This document shows, in pieces, positions 23,848-33,489 of a stretch of 64,000 bases of DNA. The stretch's first letter is position 1; each line of letters begins with the position of its first letter. The notes under the pieces are model-generated. The model saw only the letters and a list, made by a program, of their open reading frames with translations, did not search any database and was not told where the DNA came from. This stretch comes from Enterobacter ludwigii (GTDB lineage: Bacteria; Pseudomonadota; Gammaproteobacteria; Enterobacterales; Enterobacteriaceae), in NCBI GenBank assembly GCA_900068845.1, contig CEFQ01000008.1, forward strand, positions 517,358 through 581,357, in the 5' to 3' direction. Made by a program: the position numbers and the translations under genes.

Positions 23848-23970
23848 AGGCGTTGAGGTAGCGATGTTTTTTTCTCCAGACTCACCCCGCATCACGGCGC
23901 ACAGTGGTTGGCATTTTCATCCTCATTACGTCCCTGCGTCATTCTCTGTGAAGATATACAGCGATCACAA

Positions 23971-23986
23971 ATGCAAAAAATACATA
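23971..23986 (-). promoter_or_regulatory. Motif TATGTATTTTYTGCAT upstream of ABC transporter (copy 2)
   Basis: On the minus strand the sequence is TATGTATTTTTTGCAT, 15 of 16 identical to the copy at 10851-10867. Like that copy it is preceded by ATAG (one base away here, CGC away there). It lies 168 bp upstream of the binding-protein start. Shared control of the two loci is the simplest reading. Confidence 0.55.
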
Positions 23987-24226
23987 TCTATTGCCGAAAA
24001 ATGGGAATAGAGAGACCAACGCCTTAAATCAGGCATTTCCGCGCAGATGTGCGTAAAGAAAAGCGCGCGGATTTCAGATTTTACTAGCGAATCAATAACC
24101 TGCTTTTGCTGCTCGCAATGAATAAACGCTTCTTAGTCATAACAGATTCATCTAACCGATTAGGACTACCCCGCTTCAATTGACGTCGCCTCTGTGTGTA
24201 AAGGTTTGTCATGCCAGATATACAAT

Positions 24227-24245
24227 GAGAAACGTTATCATTATC
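24227..24245 (+). promoter_or_regulatory. Fur box upstream of fepA
   Basis: GAGAAACGTTATCATTATC matches 14 of 19 positions of the Fur consensus GATAATGATAATCATTATC, with a perfect right half. It ends 46 bp before the fepA start. The 488-bp gap between the divergent transporter and fepA otherwise holds only the motif at 23971 and AT-rich promoter sequence. Confidence 0.75.
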
Positions 24246-24291
24246 ATGCGCATTTACTTACAATTGTTAACCTAACAGGGAGAAAAATTAA

Positions 24292-26475
24292 GTGAATGTA
24301 ACCATGCGTGGCAAAAAGCGTCCGATTGCGCTTGTTTTAGCGGGAATGCTAACGTCGCCTGCCTTTGCCGTTGAAACAACCGAAAAGCTGGCTGACGATG
24401 AGTCGATGATTGTTACCGCCGAGCAGGAGCTCAAACAGCAACCGGGCGTATCCACGATTACGGCTGAAGACATCAAGAAAAATCCCCCTGTTAACGATCT
24501 CTCCGACATCATCCGCAAAATGCCCGGTGTTAATCTCACCGGTAACGGTGCCAGCGGCAGCCGCGGTAACAACCGTCAAATCGATATCCGCGGCATGGGC
24601 CCGGAAAATACTTTAGTGATGATCGATGGCGTGCCGGTTTCCTCGCGTAACTCGGTGCGCTACAGCTGGCGCGGCGAACGTGATTCTCGTGGCGATACCA
24701 ATTGGGTGCCGGCTGAAATGGTTGAGCGTATTGAAGTGATTCGTGGCCCGGCTGCGGCACGCTACGGTTCTGGCGCGGCGGGCGGCGTGGTGAATATCAT
24801 TACCAAGCGCCCTACTAACGATTGGCATGGCTCGCTATCGCTGTATACCAGCCAGCCCGAAAATGACAAAGAAGGCGATACCCGACGCGCTAACTTCAAT
24901 CTCAGCGGCCCGCTGGCCGGTGATGCGTTGACGATGCGTCTCTACGGCAATATCAACCGCACCGATGCCGATGCGTTTGATATCAACACCGCTGAAAATG
25001 GTTCATATGCCGCGGGCCGTGAAGGCGTGCGCAATAAAGACATCAACACCGTGCTTTCGTGGAAAATCACGCCGTTGCAAATCATCGACTTCTCTTACGG
25101 CTACAGCCGCCAGGGCAACATTTACGCCGGTGATACGCAAAACAGTAACAGCAACGCCAGCACCGACGGTTTAGTGGAATCGCTGTACGGCGATGAGACA
25201 AACCGCATGTATCGCCAAAGCTACGGCATCGTGCACAACGGTATCTGGGATTGGGGAACCTCAAAGTTCAATGTTAACTACGAGAAAACCAACAATACGC
25301 GTCTGCAAGAAGGCACTGCCGGTCGTACCGAAGGCATGATCAATAGCGATACTTATGCCACCAGCCGCCTGGAAAGCTACCGCGCGGGCGGAGAGATCAA
25401 CTTCCCGCTACAGCTGCTGGTTGATCAAACCGTGACGCTGGGCGCGGAGTGGAATCGCGATGAGCTGAACGACCCAGCATCGATGCTTTCGGCCAGCGCT
25501 ATCGGGGTGAATTTGCCGGACAGTTCAGGCGATCCGTCGCAGCGCAGCAGTAAAAACAGCGCCACCCTCAGTTCGCTGTTCTTCGAAGACAACATTGCCG
25601 CCACCGATAGCACCGAAGTGATTCCGGGCCTGCGATTTGATTATCACGATCAATTTGGCGCGAACTGGAGCCCAAGCCTCAACGTTTCGCAAGGTCTGGG
25701 CGAGCACTTCACGTTGAAAGCCGGTATTGCACGCGTGTTTAAAGCCCCTAACCTTTATCAATCTACACCGGGTTATCTGCTCTCCACGCGTGGCAACGGT
25801 TGCCCGATTGGCCTCAGCCAATGTTATCTGCTGGGTAATCAGGATCTTGATGCGGAAACCAGCGTCAACAAAGAGATTGGGCTGGAATTCAGTGACCAAG
25901 GCTACGTCGCGGGCATAACCTGGTTCCGCAATGACTATAAGAACAAAATTGTCTCGGGCACCGAGCCGGTTTATTCCAGTAGCCGCCCGGTTTACAACGT
26001 GCTGCGCTGGGAAAACGGTGGCAAAGCGGTTGTTGAAGGACTGGAAGGTAATCTGACCATTCCTTTAATTGCCGACACGCTGGAATGGCGCTCTAACGCC
26101 ACCTATATGTTCCGCTCCGAGAGCAAGAAAACCGGCAATCCGCTGTCAGTGATCCCGGAATTCACTATCAACTCGCAGCTAGAGTGGCAGGCGACGCAGG
26201 ATCTCAGCGCTAACATCAACTGGACGCAGTATGGGCGCCAGAAACCGCGTCAGAATGTCGAGACCAATATCGATACGTCCAGCATGACGACGCAGGAGAT
26301 TAGCCCCTATTCGGTGTTTGGTTTGAACGCCAATTACGACATCACTAAAAACCTGCGCGCCATTGCCGGTATCAACAACCTGTTTGATAAACGCATTTAC
26401 CGCGAAAACTCGGGTGCTTCAACCTATAACGAACCAGGCCGCGCCTATTATGCTGGCGTGACGATGTCGTTTTAA
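24292..26475 (+). CDS. fepA: TonB-dependent ferric-enterobactin receptor, FepA
   Basis: A 727-residue outer-membrane receptor. The GTG start at 24292 has GGGAG about 9 bp upstream; the ATG 12 bp later is too far from it. The signal peptide ends near residue 26 (SPAFA/VETT), and the TonB box is SMIVTA. The plug contains PGVSTITAEDIKKNP, MPGVNLTGNGASGSRGNNRQ and IDIRGMGPENTLVMIDG, followed by VRGPAAARYGSGAAGGVVNIITK. These stretches are close to identical to those I recall for E. coli FepA. Barrel segments such as SRQGNIYAGDTQN and KAVVEGLEGNL are also conserved, and it ends in Phe. It imports ferric-enterobactin-type catecholates. Enterobactin synthesis genes are not in the window. Confidence 0.93.
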   Translation: MNVTMRGKKRPIALVLAGMLTSPAFAVETTEKLADDESMIVTAEQELKQQPGVSTITAEDIKKNPPVNDLSDIIRKMPGVNLTGNGASGSRGNNRQIDIRGMGPENTLVMIDGVPVSSRNSVRYSWRGERDSRGDTNWVPAEMVERIEVIRGPAAARYGSGAAGGVVNIITKRPTNDWHGSLSLYTSQPENDKEGDTRRANFNLSGPLAGDALTMRLYGNINRTDADAFDINTAENGSYAAGREGVRNKDINTVLSWKITPLQIIDFSYGYSRQGNIYAGDTQNSNSNASTDGLVESLYGDETNRMYRQSYGIVHNGIWDWGTSKFNVNYEKTNNTRLQEGTAGRTEGMINSDTYATSRLESYRAGGEINFPLQLLVDQTVTLGAEWNRDELNDPASMLSASAIGVNLPDSSGDPSQRSSKNSATLSSLFFEDNIAATDSTEVIPGLRFDYHDQFGANWSPSLNVSQGLGEHFTLKAGIARVFKAPNLYQSTPGYLLSTRGNGCPIGLSQCYLLGNQDLDAETSVNKEIGLEFSDQGYVAGITWFRNDYKNKIVSGTEPVYSSSRPVYNVLRWENGGKAVVEGLEGNLTIPLIADTLEWRSNATYMFRSESKKTGNPLSVIPEFTINSQLEWQATQDLSANINWTQYGRQKPRQNVETNIDTSSMTTQEISPYSVFGLNANYDITKNLRAIAGINNLFDKRIYRENSGASTYNEPGRAYYAGVTMSF

Positions 26476-26492
26476 TTGAGCCGCATCCTGGC

Positions 26493-27407
26493 TTAACTAA
26501 AAAACTCGCGTAACGCATCTGCTAGCGCCTGCGGTTGCTCATCTGGGATGAAGTGACCGCAGTGCGCGATTTTAATTCCCGTGACATCCGCCGCGTATGC
26601 ACGCAACGGCATCGCCATATCGGGAATCGAACCTTGATCGGCGCTGATCGCTAATAAAGGCAAGGCGAGTTTGCCGCGTTGATGAAGTAACTCACGGTTT
26701 TGCCCTGCGGATACCGCCACGTCACGATATGCAGCCATACCTGCGCGTATCGCGCCCTTCTGCTGTAACAAACGGGTGTATTCCGCCATATCTTCATCGC
26801 CGAACACCATCGGGCTGGCCGCTTTCCGTTTCAGGAACCATTCGAGATAGATCGCTTCGCGCCCTTCAATCAACGCTTCCGGTAAATCGGGCAGTAGATG
26901 GAACGCGAAGTGCCAGGTTTTCCACGCTTTATCCGGCGTAGCCGGCAGCGACTCCGGCAAGGTGACGCCGGGAATGCCAGCATCCAGTAACGCCAGCTTT
27001 TTTACCTGGTGGCTAAACAGCGTGGCATACGGCCAGGCAACCCACGCACCGACGTCGTGCGCCGCGAGATAATAGCTATCGAGGCCCAGTTGCTGCATCA
27101 ACCCCTGCACTTTTTGCGCCAGCGAGGTGGTGTCGTAGCCGCTGAGCGGTTTATCTGAGTCGCCCTGGCCGGGTAAGTCTGGCGCGATAATAAAATAGCG
27201 ATCGCCCAAGCGCGCCATCACCTGTCGCCAGGCAAACCAGCTTTGTGGAAATCCCGCCAGCAGCAGCAAGGTTTCCCCGTTTACGTTACCGCCACTGACA
27301 TAATGCAAACGCACGCCATCCACCGTGGCGTAATGATGGGAAAATCCGTCTAATTCGCTAAAGGGCTGCGTCCAGCCCGGCGCATGCTTCAAAACTGATG
27401 CTGACAT
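26493..27407 (-). CDS. Alpha/beta hydrolase, epoxide hydrolase/haloalkane dehalogenase type
   Basis: A 304-residue alpha/beta hydrolase with an Asp nucleophile: AAHDVGAWVAW places Asp118 where lipases have Ser. LLAGFPQSWFAWR provides the oxyanion segment, DLPGQGDSD follows, and the catalytic His is near the end (AHCGHFIPDEQP). An Asp nucleophile means epoxide-hydrolase or dehalogenase-like chemistry through an ester intermediate. GGAGAG precedes the ATG. It is convergent with fepA with an 17-bp gap, and no operon partner is visible. There is no signal peptide. Confidence 0.82.
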   Translation of the reverse strand: MSASVLKHAPGWTQPFSELDGFSHHYATVDGVRLHYVSGGNVNGETLLLLAGFPQSWFAWRQVMARLGDRYFIIAPDLPGQGDSDKPLSGYDTTSLAQKVQGLMQQLGLDSYYLAAHDVGAWVAWPYATLFSHQVKKLALLDAGIPGVTLPESLPATPDKAWKTWHFAFHLLPDLPEALIEGREAIYLEWFLKRKAASPMVFGDEDMAEYTRLLQQKGAIRAGMAAYRDVAVSAGQNRELLHQRGKLALPLLAISADQGSIPDMAMPLRAYAADVTGIKIAHCGHFIPDEQPQALADALREFFS

Positions 27408-27506
27408 TTTTGCTCTCCAGATATTTAGGAAACGATCGATACCTAAATACTACATGACGATCGCCACATTGGGGAATTTAAAACCTGATTGCGTGAAGCG
27501 TGCGAC

Positions 27507-27606
27507 GGTCGCAATGAATGGCGTAATGCCGATCAGTTAAGCCCCGTATTAATTACCGCACATTCCGTAGCGGCGCGATTTATCGCGCAATAAATTGCGC
27601 CGCTAC
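27507..27606. repeat. Repeat cluster: degenerate family B plus intact family A
   Basis: A family A palindrome GTAGCGGCGCGATTTATCGC...ATTGCGCCGCTAC occupies 27567-27606, in the opposite orientation to the copy at 11001. A decayed family B unit (GGTCGCAATGAATGGCG) is at 27507-27523, and another half (AATGAATGGCGCC) is at 27661-27673. The 317-bp gap between the hydrolase and the exporter holds nothing else I can identify. Confidence 0.82.
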
Positions 27607-27724
27607 AAGGAGTGCGCCAGGTAGTTGGGGTTTTCATCTATTAACTGACAAGCATTACGCAATGAATGGCGCCCCTACGTCGCAGGTTATTTGCTAACAT
27701 AAGCGCGAATTTTTCTTAACCATT

Positions 27725-28648
27725 GTGAAACTTATGCGAACATCGGATCTGTTGCGACTGCTGCTTTTAGCCGCGATTTGGGGTGCCAGTTTTCTGTTTA
27801 TGCGCATTGCCGTGCCAGCGCTGGGCGCGGTGAACACGGCATTTTTACGCGTGTTGTGCGGCATGCTGGGTTTACTGATCATCATGGCTGTCATGCGTAT
27901 ACCGCGCCGCTTTGATGGCAAATTAGGTTGGGCGATGTTGTTAGGCGTGATCAACTCCGCCATTCCGTTCCTGATGTATTGCCTCGCGGCGCGTGTGTTG
28001 CCTGCGGGCTATTCCGCTATTCTCAACGCCACTGCACCCTTAATGGGCGTGATAATCGGCGCGGCTTTTTTTGACGATAAGCTGACCGTTAACAAAGTGC
28101 TCGGCATGATCGCCGGATTTAGCGGCATCATCGTTATTAGCACCACCGGCGAAGCGCATTTAGGCACAACCTTGGTGATGGGGATCCTGGCCTGTCTGGT
28201 GGCAACAACCTGTTACGGCTTTGCCGGTTTTCTAGCGAAACGCTGGATTGGTAATCGCGGTGGCCTGGACGCCACTAAAGTCGCATTTGGCAGCCAGCTC
28301 GGCGCAACTCTCTTTTTGCTGCCCTTTTTTGCCTTCAGCGCGCCGCAAACGCCGGTTGCCAGTTGGCAGATCCCGGCGGTATGGGCCTCGATTCTGGCAA
28401 TTGGGTTTATCTGTACCGCGCTCGCCTACATTCTGTACTTCCGTCTGCTGGCCGATATCGGCCCGCTGCGCACGCTGACTGTCACCTTTATGATTCCGCC
28501 ATTCGGAATTTTATGGGGCTGGTTAGTGCTGGACGAGCAGATTAATCAGGGCTTTATCAGCGGTTCCTTGCTGATTGTCTGTGCGGTTTGGCTGGTGACC
28601 AGCAAGGGTTTCGGCAAACGCGCCGCGGTCAACAGCCGCGCCAAATAG
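27725..28648 (+). CDS. DMT superfamily exporter (EamA family)
   Basis: A roughly 307-residue inner-membrane protein with ten predicted helices in two EamA repeats. The first begins LLRLLLLAAIWGASFLFMRIAVP, and the second begins near residue 150 (LVMGILACLVATTCYGFAGFLAKRWI). Both carry the EamA hallmark of a Trp-Gly or Tyr-Gly helix start. The start is either GTG at 27725 or ATG at 27734; neither has a good Shine-Dalgarno. Family members export amino acids or other metabolites. It is convergent with the RpiR regulator by a 2-bp gap. Confidence 0.85.
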   Translation: MKLMRTSDLLRLLLLAAIWGASFLFMRIAVPALGAVNTAFLRVLCGMLGLLIIMAVMRIPRRFDGKLGWAMLLGVINSAIPFLMYCLAARVLPAGYSAILNATAPLMGVIIGAAFFDDKLTVNKVLGMIAGFSGIIVISTTGEAHLGTTLVMGILACLVATTCYGFAGFLAKRWIGNRGGLDATKVAFGSQLGATLFLLPFFAFSAPQTPVASWQIPAVWASILAIGFICTALAYILYFRLLADIGPLRTLTVTFMIPPFGILWGWLVLDEQINQGFISGSLLIVCAVWLVTSKGFGKRAAVNSRAK

Positions 28649-28650
28649 CG

Positions 28651-29538
28651 TTACTTCTTACCCGATGGCTTCAGCGATCGATTGAGATCCTGAATACGCT
28701 TCATGGTTTTCACCGTGCGCGATGAGGTCGCCGAAGCCACCGACAAAATCAGCATCTCCAGACACACCAACACTGTACCGTGCAGCGGCATACGCCCCTT
28801 CTCGCCGCCGCGCGGCACGTTGATAATCACATCCGCCTCTTTAGCGAAAGCTGAATCCATGGCGTTGGTGAGCAATATCACCGGCATGCCGAGACGTTTC
28901 GCCTCTTTCAGTGCGGTGATGCCTTCACGATGCGCCGATTTCTGCGCCATCATAATCAGCACATCCCCACGTTGCAGCGTGATCAGCTGTTCCGCCAGCG
29001 CAATGCCTGAGCGGTTGAGCGTCACCGCCGTAATGCCAATGCGCGTGAATAACCGCGCGCTGTATTCTGCCAGAATCCCCGATGCATTAATGCCAAACAG
29101 CGCCACCTGGCGGGCGTCAATCAGGTGCGACACCGCTTTAGCGACAGCTTCGCGATTGTGCGCTTCGGATAACGCATCGCAGGCACGTTTATGCCCACTC
29201 AGCACAAAATCGATGCCCGAATTGATATCGCACGACAGTTCGTTGACGGTGGCGCTCATCTTCTCTTCGGAGTTCATCGCCGGACCAAACCAGGCGTTCA
29301 GCGTGGTTTTTAAATCACGTAAACCGGCAAAACCGAGAGCCTGCACCGCGCGAACCACGGTGGCATCCGATGTGTTAGTGGCATCGGCTATTTCCAGCGC
29401 CGTGGCATCCAAAATCACCTCGCGGTTGTCGTGTATGTAACGCGCCACCGCTTGCAGACGGGATGATAATGTCGGCGCACGTGACCGATAGCGTTCCCCC
29501 AATACATCCACACGACTTTTAATGCTATTTCGACTCAT
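28651..29538 (-). CDS. RpiR/MurR family transcriptional regulator
   Basis: I start at the ATG at 29538 (295 residues; MSRNSIKSRVDVLGERY); a TTG 15 bp upstream has no Shine-Dalgarno. The N-terminal HTH_6 domain covers about residues 1-80, with DATALEIADATNTSDATVVRAVQALGFAGLRDLK as the recognition region. The C-terminal SIS sugar-phosphate-binding domain has VALFGINASGILAEYSARLF, GDVLIMMAQKSAHREGITALKEAKRLGMPVILLTN and a final NVPRGG. Such proteins sense phosphosugars. It is divergent from the TonB receptor at 29746, whose promoter it might influence; the Fur site there suggests iron is the main signal. Confidence 0.85.
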   Translation of the reverse strand: MSRNSIKSRVDVLGERYRSRAPTLSSRLQAVARYIHDNREVILDATALEIADATNTSDATVVRAVQALGFAGLRDLKTTLNAWFGPAMNSEEKMSATVNELSCDINSGIDFVLSGHKRACDALSEAHNREAVAKAVSHLIDARQVALFGINASGILAEYSARLFTRIGITAVTLNRSGIALAEQLITLQRGDVLIMMAQKSAHREGITALKEAKRLGMPVILLTNAMDSAFAKEADVIINVPRGGEKGRMPLHGTVLVCLEMLILSVASATSSRTVKTMKRIQDLNRSLKPSGKK

Positions 29539-29703
29539 CTGCTGATTGCTCAATTAATAGTGAGGATGACGGGATGGGTTTAGGGGTTATTTGTAGTAAA
29601 TTCTTCACATTATTCACCTGATATGCAAATAAATGCATGATTTATAATAAATATCATTGTAGTGATTGTGTAATTATTTCCATTTACTACTACATTACAA
29701 CAT

Positions 29704-29724
29704 GATTGAATGATTCTCAATTGC
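29704..29724 (+). promoter_or_regulatory. Fur box upstream of second siderophore receptor
   Basis: GATTGAATGATTCTCAATTG contains the AATGATTCTCAATT core typical of enteric Fur sites. It ends 21 bp before the receptor ATG, where it would cover the transcription or translation start. The rest of the 207-bp gap is AT-rich. Confidence 0.68.
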
Positions 29725-29745
29725 ATTGCACCAGGTTAATGTCCC

Positions 29746-31875
29746 ATGAATAACAACAAACCGTTCGCTTTTAAATCTCAGCGCCATCCAGCCATCCTTG
29801 CTGCGATTTACGGCGTGAGCATCTGGGGTTCCACCAGCAGTTTTGCAGCTGAGGAAAGCAACACCCTCACTGTCTCGGCGCAGGAAGATAGCGCGCAAGG
29901 TTACAACGTCACGAATAGTTCGGTTGGCAGTAAAACCTCTACGCCGCGCATCAATCAGGCGCAATCAGTTAGCGTGGTAACGCAGCAGCAGCTTGAAGAT
30001 TATCAGGCATCAAGCCTCGCCGATGCGATGCGCTACGTCAGCGGTGTAACGGAAGGCAACACGTTGGCAGGCACCGAAGATGGCTTTGTGCGCCGCGGGT
30101 TTGGTAGTAACTCGGATGGTTCTATCTATCGTGACGGCGTCCGCAGCAGCCAGGGTTTGAATTTCGATGCCACCACCGAGCGCGTGGAAGTGTTAAAAGG
30201 TTCTGCATCCCTGCTGTATGGCATCCAGAATCCGGGTGGCGTGATCAATGTAGTAAGCAAAAAGCCGCAGTATGAATGGCACACTAAAGTCAGCGGCAGA
30301 ACCTCAAGTGAAGGCGGCGGCGCGGGCACCGTCGATGTCACGGGACCGCTCGGCAACGGCTTTGCCTTCCGCCTGATTGCGGAAAAACAGAATCAGGATT
30401 ACTGGCGCAATTTTGGCAGTGAGAAACATACATTGATTGCGCCCTCGCTGCAGTGGTTTGGGGAGCAAGCCAGTTTCCTGATTAGCTACGCAGATTATCA
30501 GTACGACATTCCTTACGACCGCGGTACTGCATTTATCAACGGTAAGCCGATTGATATCGGTTACAAAGATCGTTTGGATGACAAAGCCAATCATGCGTGG
30601 GGCCATAATAAAACCCTCAACGCGCATTATGAGTGGCAATTTAATGACGACTGGAGCACGCGTGTCACCCTCGGCTGGAACCAGCGCCAATACGATAACA
30701 ATGAAGTGCGCGTGACCGCAGTGAATCCCACCACCGGCGTGGTGACGCGCCGTGCCGATGCCAATCGCGGCTTCAACCATAAAACCAAATACGTATCGTG
30801 GGACTTAATCGGCTCACAGCAAATGTTGGGTATGACGCATGATCTGGTGCTGGGCAGCGATTATGAGATGATCCAAACGTATCGCGCGCATCAATATCAA
30901 GGCAAAGCCAATACCGGATTTAACTTCACCGATCCGCAGTACGATATTCTGTCGCCGATCGCCAACAGCAGCACCGAAAACAGCGCCAATGCCAATAATC
31001 TCAACCGCACGCACAGCCGTTCAATCTATGCCAAAGACAGCATCAGCCTGACGGAAAACTGGATTGCAGTGTTAGGCGGGCGTTATCAGCATTACGAACA
31101 GCGCGCCTCGAAAGGCTTCGATCCGGTGGTGCAAACGCTGGACAGCGAAGGCAACAAATTCCTGCCGCAGGCCGGTTTGATCTACAAAGTGACGCCGGAC
31201 GTGGCGCTCTATACCAGCGTGAGTAAATCCTTCACGCCATCGACCGATGTTGATGATGATGGCAACGTCGGTAAACCGGAACAGGGCACCACATGGGAAG
31301 TGGGTAGCAAATGGCAGATTTCACCGAATCTGTTTGCCAGCGTGGCGCTATATCGCATCGACGAGCGCGATATGTCGCTGAGCATCAACGGCACCACGCG
31401 CGCCATCAATAAAGCCCGTTCCAGCGGCGCAGAATTTGAGTTAAATGGCGAAGTGCTGCCGGGTTGGGATCTCAGTGCCAACTACAGTTACGATAAAGCA
31501 GAGATCGTTGATGATGGCGTAAACACTGATAACAATGGTCATCGTCTGCAGAATGCGCCCCGCCACTCAGGCGCGCTCTATCTGAGCCATAATCTGGCCA
31601 TCTCCGGCATGCCGGGCGACTTCCGCGTAGGCGCTGGCGCACGCTATGTGGGCACGCGTGCGGGCGATCCAGAAAACAGTTTTACCCTGCCTGATTACGT
31701 GGTCGCAGATAGCTTTATCGCCTGGAACAATCAGCTGTTGGGTGAGAAAACACAACTGAAACTCAATCTGAATAACCTGTTCAACAAACACTATTACACC
31801 TCCAGCGGCGGCAATTTGCGCGTGCGTGAAGGAGAAACCCGCAACCTGATGCTCGAGGCCAGCGTTGAATTCTGA
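29746..31875 (+). CDS. TonB-dependent siderophore receptor (FhuA/FoxA-type)
   Basis: A 709-residue outer-membrane receptor. The signal peptide ends near residue 34 (STSSFA/AEES), and the TonB box is NTLTVSA. The plug has INQAQSVSVVTQQQLEDYQASSL, VRRGFGSNSDGSIYRDGVRSSQGLN and ERVEVLKGSASLLYGIQNPGGVINVVSKKP. The barrel ends with LNLNNLFNKHYYTSS...ASVEF. It fits the TIGR01783-type siderophore receptors (hydroxamate/FoxA-like branch); the ligand is unknown. Its last codons overlap an iron-type binding-protein gene, implying one operon, and a Fur box lies upstream. Confidence 0.9.
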   Translation: MNNNKPFAFKSQRHPAILAAIYGVSIWGSTSSFAAEESNTLTVSAQEDSAQGYNVTNSSVGSKTSTPRINQAQSVSVVTQQQLEDYQASSLADAMRYVSGVTEGNTLAGTEDGFVRRGFGSNSDGSIYRDGVRSSQGLNFDATTERVEVLKGSASLLYGIQNPGGVINVVSKKPQYEWHTKVSGRTSSEGGGAGTVDVTGPLGNGFAFRLIAEKQNQDYWRNFGSEKHTLIAPSLQWFGEQASFLISYADYQYDIPYDRGTAFINGKPIDIGYKDRLDDKANHAWGHNKTLNAHYEWQFNDDWSTRVTLGWNQRQYDNNEVRVTAVNPTTGVVTRRADANRGFNHKTKYVSWDLIGSQQMLGMTHDLVLGSDYEMIQTYRAHQYQGKANTGFNFTDPQYDILSPIANSSTENSANANNLNRTHSRSIYAKDSISLTENWIAVLGGRYQHYEQRASKGFDPVVQTLDSEGNKFLPQAGLIYKVTPDVALYTSVSKSFTPSTDVDDDGNVGKPEQGTTWEVGSKWQISPNLFASVALYRIDERDMSLSINGTTRAINKARSSGAEFELNGEVLPGWDLSANYSYDKAEIVDDGVNTDNNGHRLQNAPRHSGALYLSHNLAISGMPGDFRVGAGARYVGTRAGDPENSFTLPDYVVADSFIAWNNQLLGEKTQLKLNLNNLFNKHYYTSSGGNLRVREGETRNLMLEASVEF

Positions 31876-33034
31876 TGCGAAATTGACGGCAGGCGCACCA
31901 CGTGCGCCTGTCCTGCTCAGCCCGTTACGGGCGCTATTAACCTGTTTTTTGCTGATGTTGAGCAGCGCGGCGTGGGCAAAAACGGTCACCGATATCGACG
32001 GCAATCGCGTTGAAATCCCCGATCATCCGCAACGTATCGTGCTGGGCGAAAGCCGCATGTTGTATACGCTGGCGCTGCTGGAGCCGGGCGATCCGTTTCA
32101 GCATATTGTGGCGTGGCCGCAGGACCTGAAAAAATACGACAGCCAAACCTGGAACAGCTTTGCACGCCAGTTTCCTCAGATGCTGAAAATCCCGTCGCTC
32201 GGTTCTGGCGGTCCGAACGCCATCAACCCTGAACAGATTCTGGCGTTGCAACCCGACGTGGTAATTTTGCCCAGTCTGGCACGCTATGATGATGCCGACT
32301 TGCGATTAGTTACCATGCTGAAAGCAGCGCATATTCCGGTGGTAAAGATCGATCTGCGCGTGCATCTGCTCAAAAATACGCGCCGTAGCGTAGAGATTTT
32401 TGGTGAGGTTTTGAACCAGCAAGCGCGAGCGCAGGCGTTTAATCGGTTCTACGACCAGCATATGCAGGTGATTCGTGAACGCTTAGCCCGCTATCAGGGC
32501 GCCAAACCTTCGGTGCTGCTACAACTGCATCTTGGGCGACGTAACGAGTGCTGCGTGACGGCGATCAACGGCAGCCTTGGCGAGTTGCTTAACGCGGCGG
32601 GCGGTGACAATATTGCCAGTAAAACTCAGCACGGCGTGTTTGGTCGCCTCAGTGAAGAAAGCGTAATTGCTGCCCAGCCGGAGTATTACTTCGCTACCGG
32701 CTTTGGCGATAACGCCTCGCAGGGCTTACTTAAATTGGGGCCAGAAGTGGCACACAAAACCGTGCTCAGCAGTTTCAAACAACTGACTGCGCAGCAAAAC
32801 GGTTTGCGGGAATTAACGGCCGTGAAAAATGGCCACTCGGCGGTGATCTGGATGAACTTCTATCTTAGCCCGTGGCATATTGCCGCCACCGAATTTATGG
32901 CGAAAACGCTTTACCCGCAACTGTTTACCGACATTGATCCAGAAAATACGCTGCAGCAGATTTTTCACGATTTCTTACCGATTCCTTACAGCGGGACTTA
33001 TTTCACACCCATTCCGCCAGCGAACAATAAATAA
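31865..33034 (+). CDS. Periplasmic iron-siderophore/cobalamin-type binding protein
   Basis: A class-III (FepB/BtuF-like) binding protein of up to 389 residues. No in-frame ATG gives a signal peptide; the first available codon is a TTG at 31865, inside the receptor gene, so translation may be coupled by the 11-bp overlap. A signal peptide is visible at residues 20-38 (LRALLTCFLLMLSSAAWA/KTV). VTDIDGNRVEIPDHPQRIVLGESRMLYTLALL follows, then NPEQILALQPDVVILP, VVKIDLRV and a long helix linking two lobes. It should bind the siderophore brought in by the adjacent receptor. No permease or ATPase gene follows, so inner-membrane transport must be supplied elsewhere. Confidence 0.82.
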   Translation: MNSDAKLTAGAPRAPVLLSPLRALLTCFLLMLSSAAWAKTVTDIDGNRVEIPDHPQRIVLGESRMLYTLALLEPGDPFQHIVAWPQDLKKYDSQTWNSFARQFPQMLKIPSLGSGGPNAINPEQILALQPDVVILPSLARYDDADLRLVTMLKAAHIPVVKIDLRVHLLKNTRRSVEIFGEVLNQQARAQAFNRFYDQHMQVIRERLARYQGAKPSVLLQLHLGRRNECCVTAINGSLGELLNAAGGDNIASKTQHGVFGRLSEESVIAAQPEYYFATGFGDNASQGLLKLGPEVAHKTVLSSFKQLTAQQNGLRELTAVKNGHSAVIWMNFYLSPWHIAATEFMAKTLYPQLFTDIDPENTLQQIFHDFLPIPYSGTYFTPIPPANNK

Positions 33035-33151
33035 TCATTAGCGCTCCGCTTGTGATTAACTGGAACCTCGCTAATCTTAAATTTGCAGCACGGGCACGGC
33101 GTCGAAGAAGTTATTTCCGTCGTGCAACAACAACTCACGAGAGGATGTTTT

Positions 33152-33304
33152 ATGGCTGAGCATAGAGGCGGTTCCGGTAATTTTGCTGACGATAAAAAGA
33201 AAGCGTCAGATGCCGGTAAAAAAGGTGGAGAAAAAAGCGGCGGTAGCTTCAAAGACGACCCCGCTAAAGCGTCAGAAGCAGGAAAGAAAGGCGGTAAGAA
33301 GTAG
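33152..33304 (+). CDS. yciG: KGG-repeat general stress protein, YciG-like
   Basis: The start is the ATG at 33152, with GAGAGGATG upstream; a longer frame from 33083 is unsupported. The 50-residue protein opens MAEHRGGSGNFADDKKKASD and carries two KGG (con-10-type) repeats: FADDKKKASDAGKKGG and FKDDPAKASEAGKKGG. It is nearly YciG, a sigma-S-dependent protein of E. coli linked to acid and heat tolerance and motility, but slightly shorter at the C-terminus. The product is hydrophilic and probably disordered. It is followed by another stress-type gene (YghA-like). Confidence 0.9.
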   Translation: MAEHRGGSGNFADDKKKASDAGKKGGEKSGGSFKDDPAKASEAGKKGGKK

Positions 33305-33489
33305 TCACCCACGCTGTAAATAGCACCACGTATCTTGGAAATCCGCCAGGGCATGGATGCCCTAAGAATTATCTCACCCCCGCATTTACATTTTGAAAAA
33401 GATTCGTTAATTACCTCACGTAACAGCTGCCATTTTTAAGCATCTCCTTTTCCGTTTCGTCTTAATAAATCTAATCGCTCACTTTCTAA

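Noticed and set aside
26476..26510. Terminator between fepA and the epoxide-hydrolase-like gene
   Set aside because: AGCC...GGCT with an A-run nearby forms only a 4-bp stem; too weak to call.
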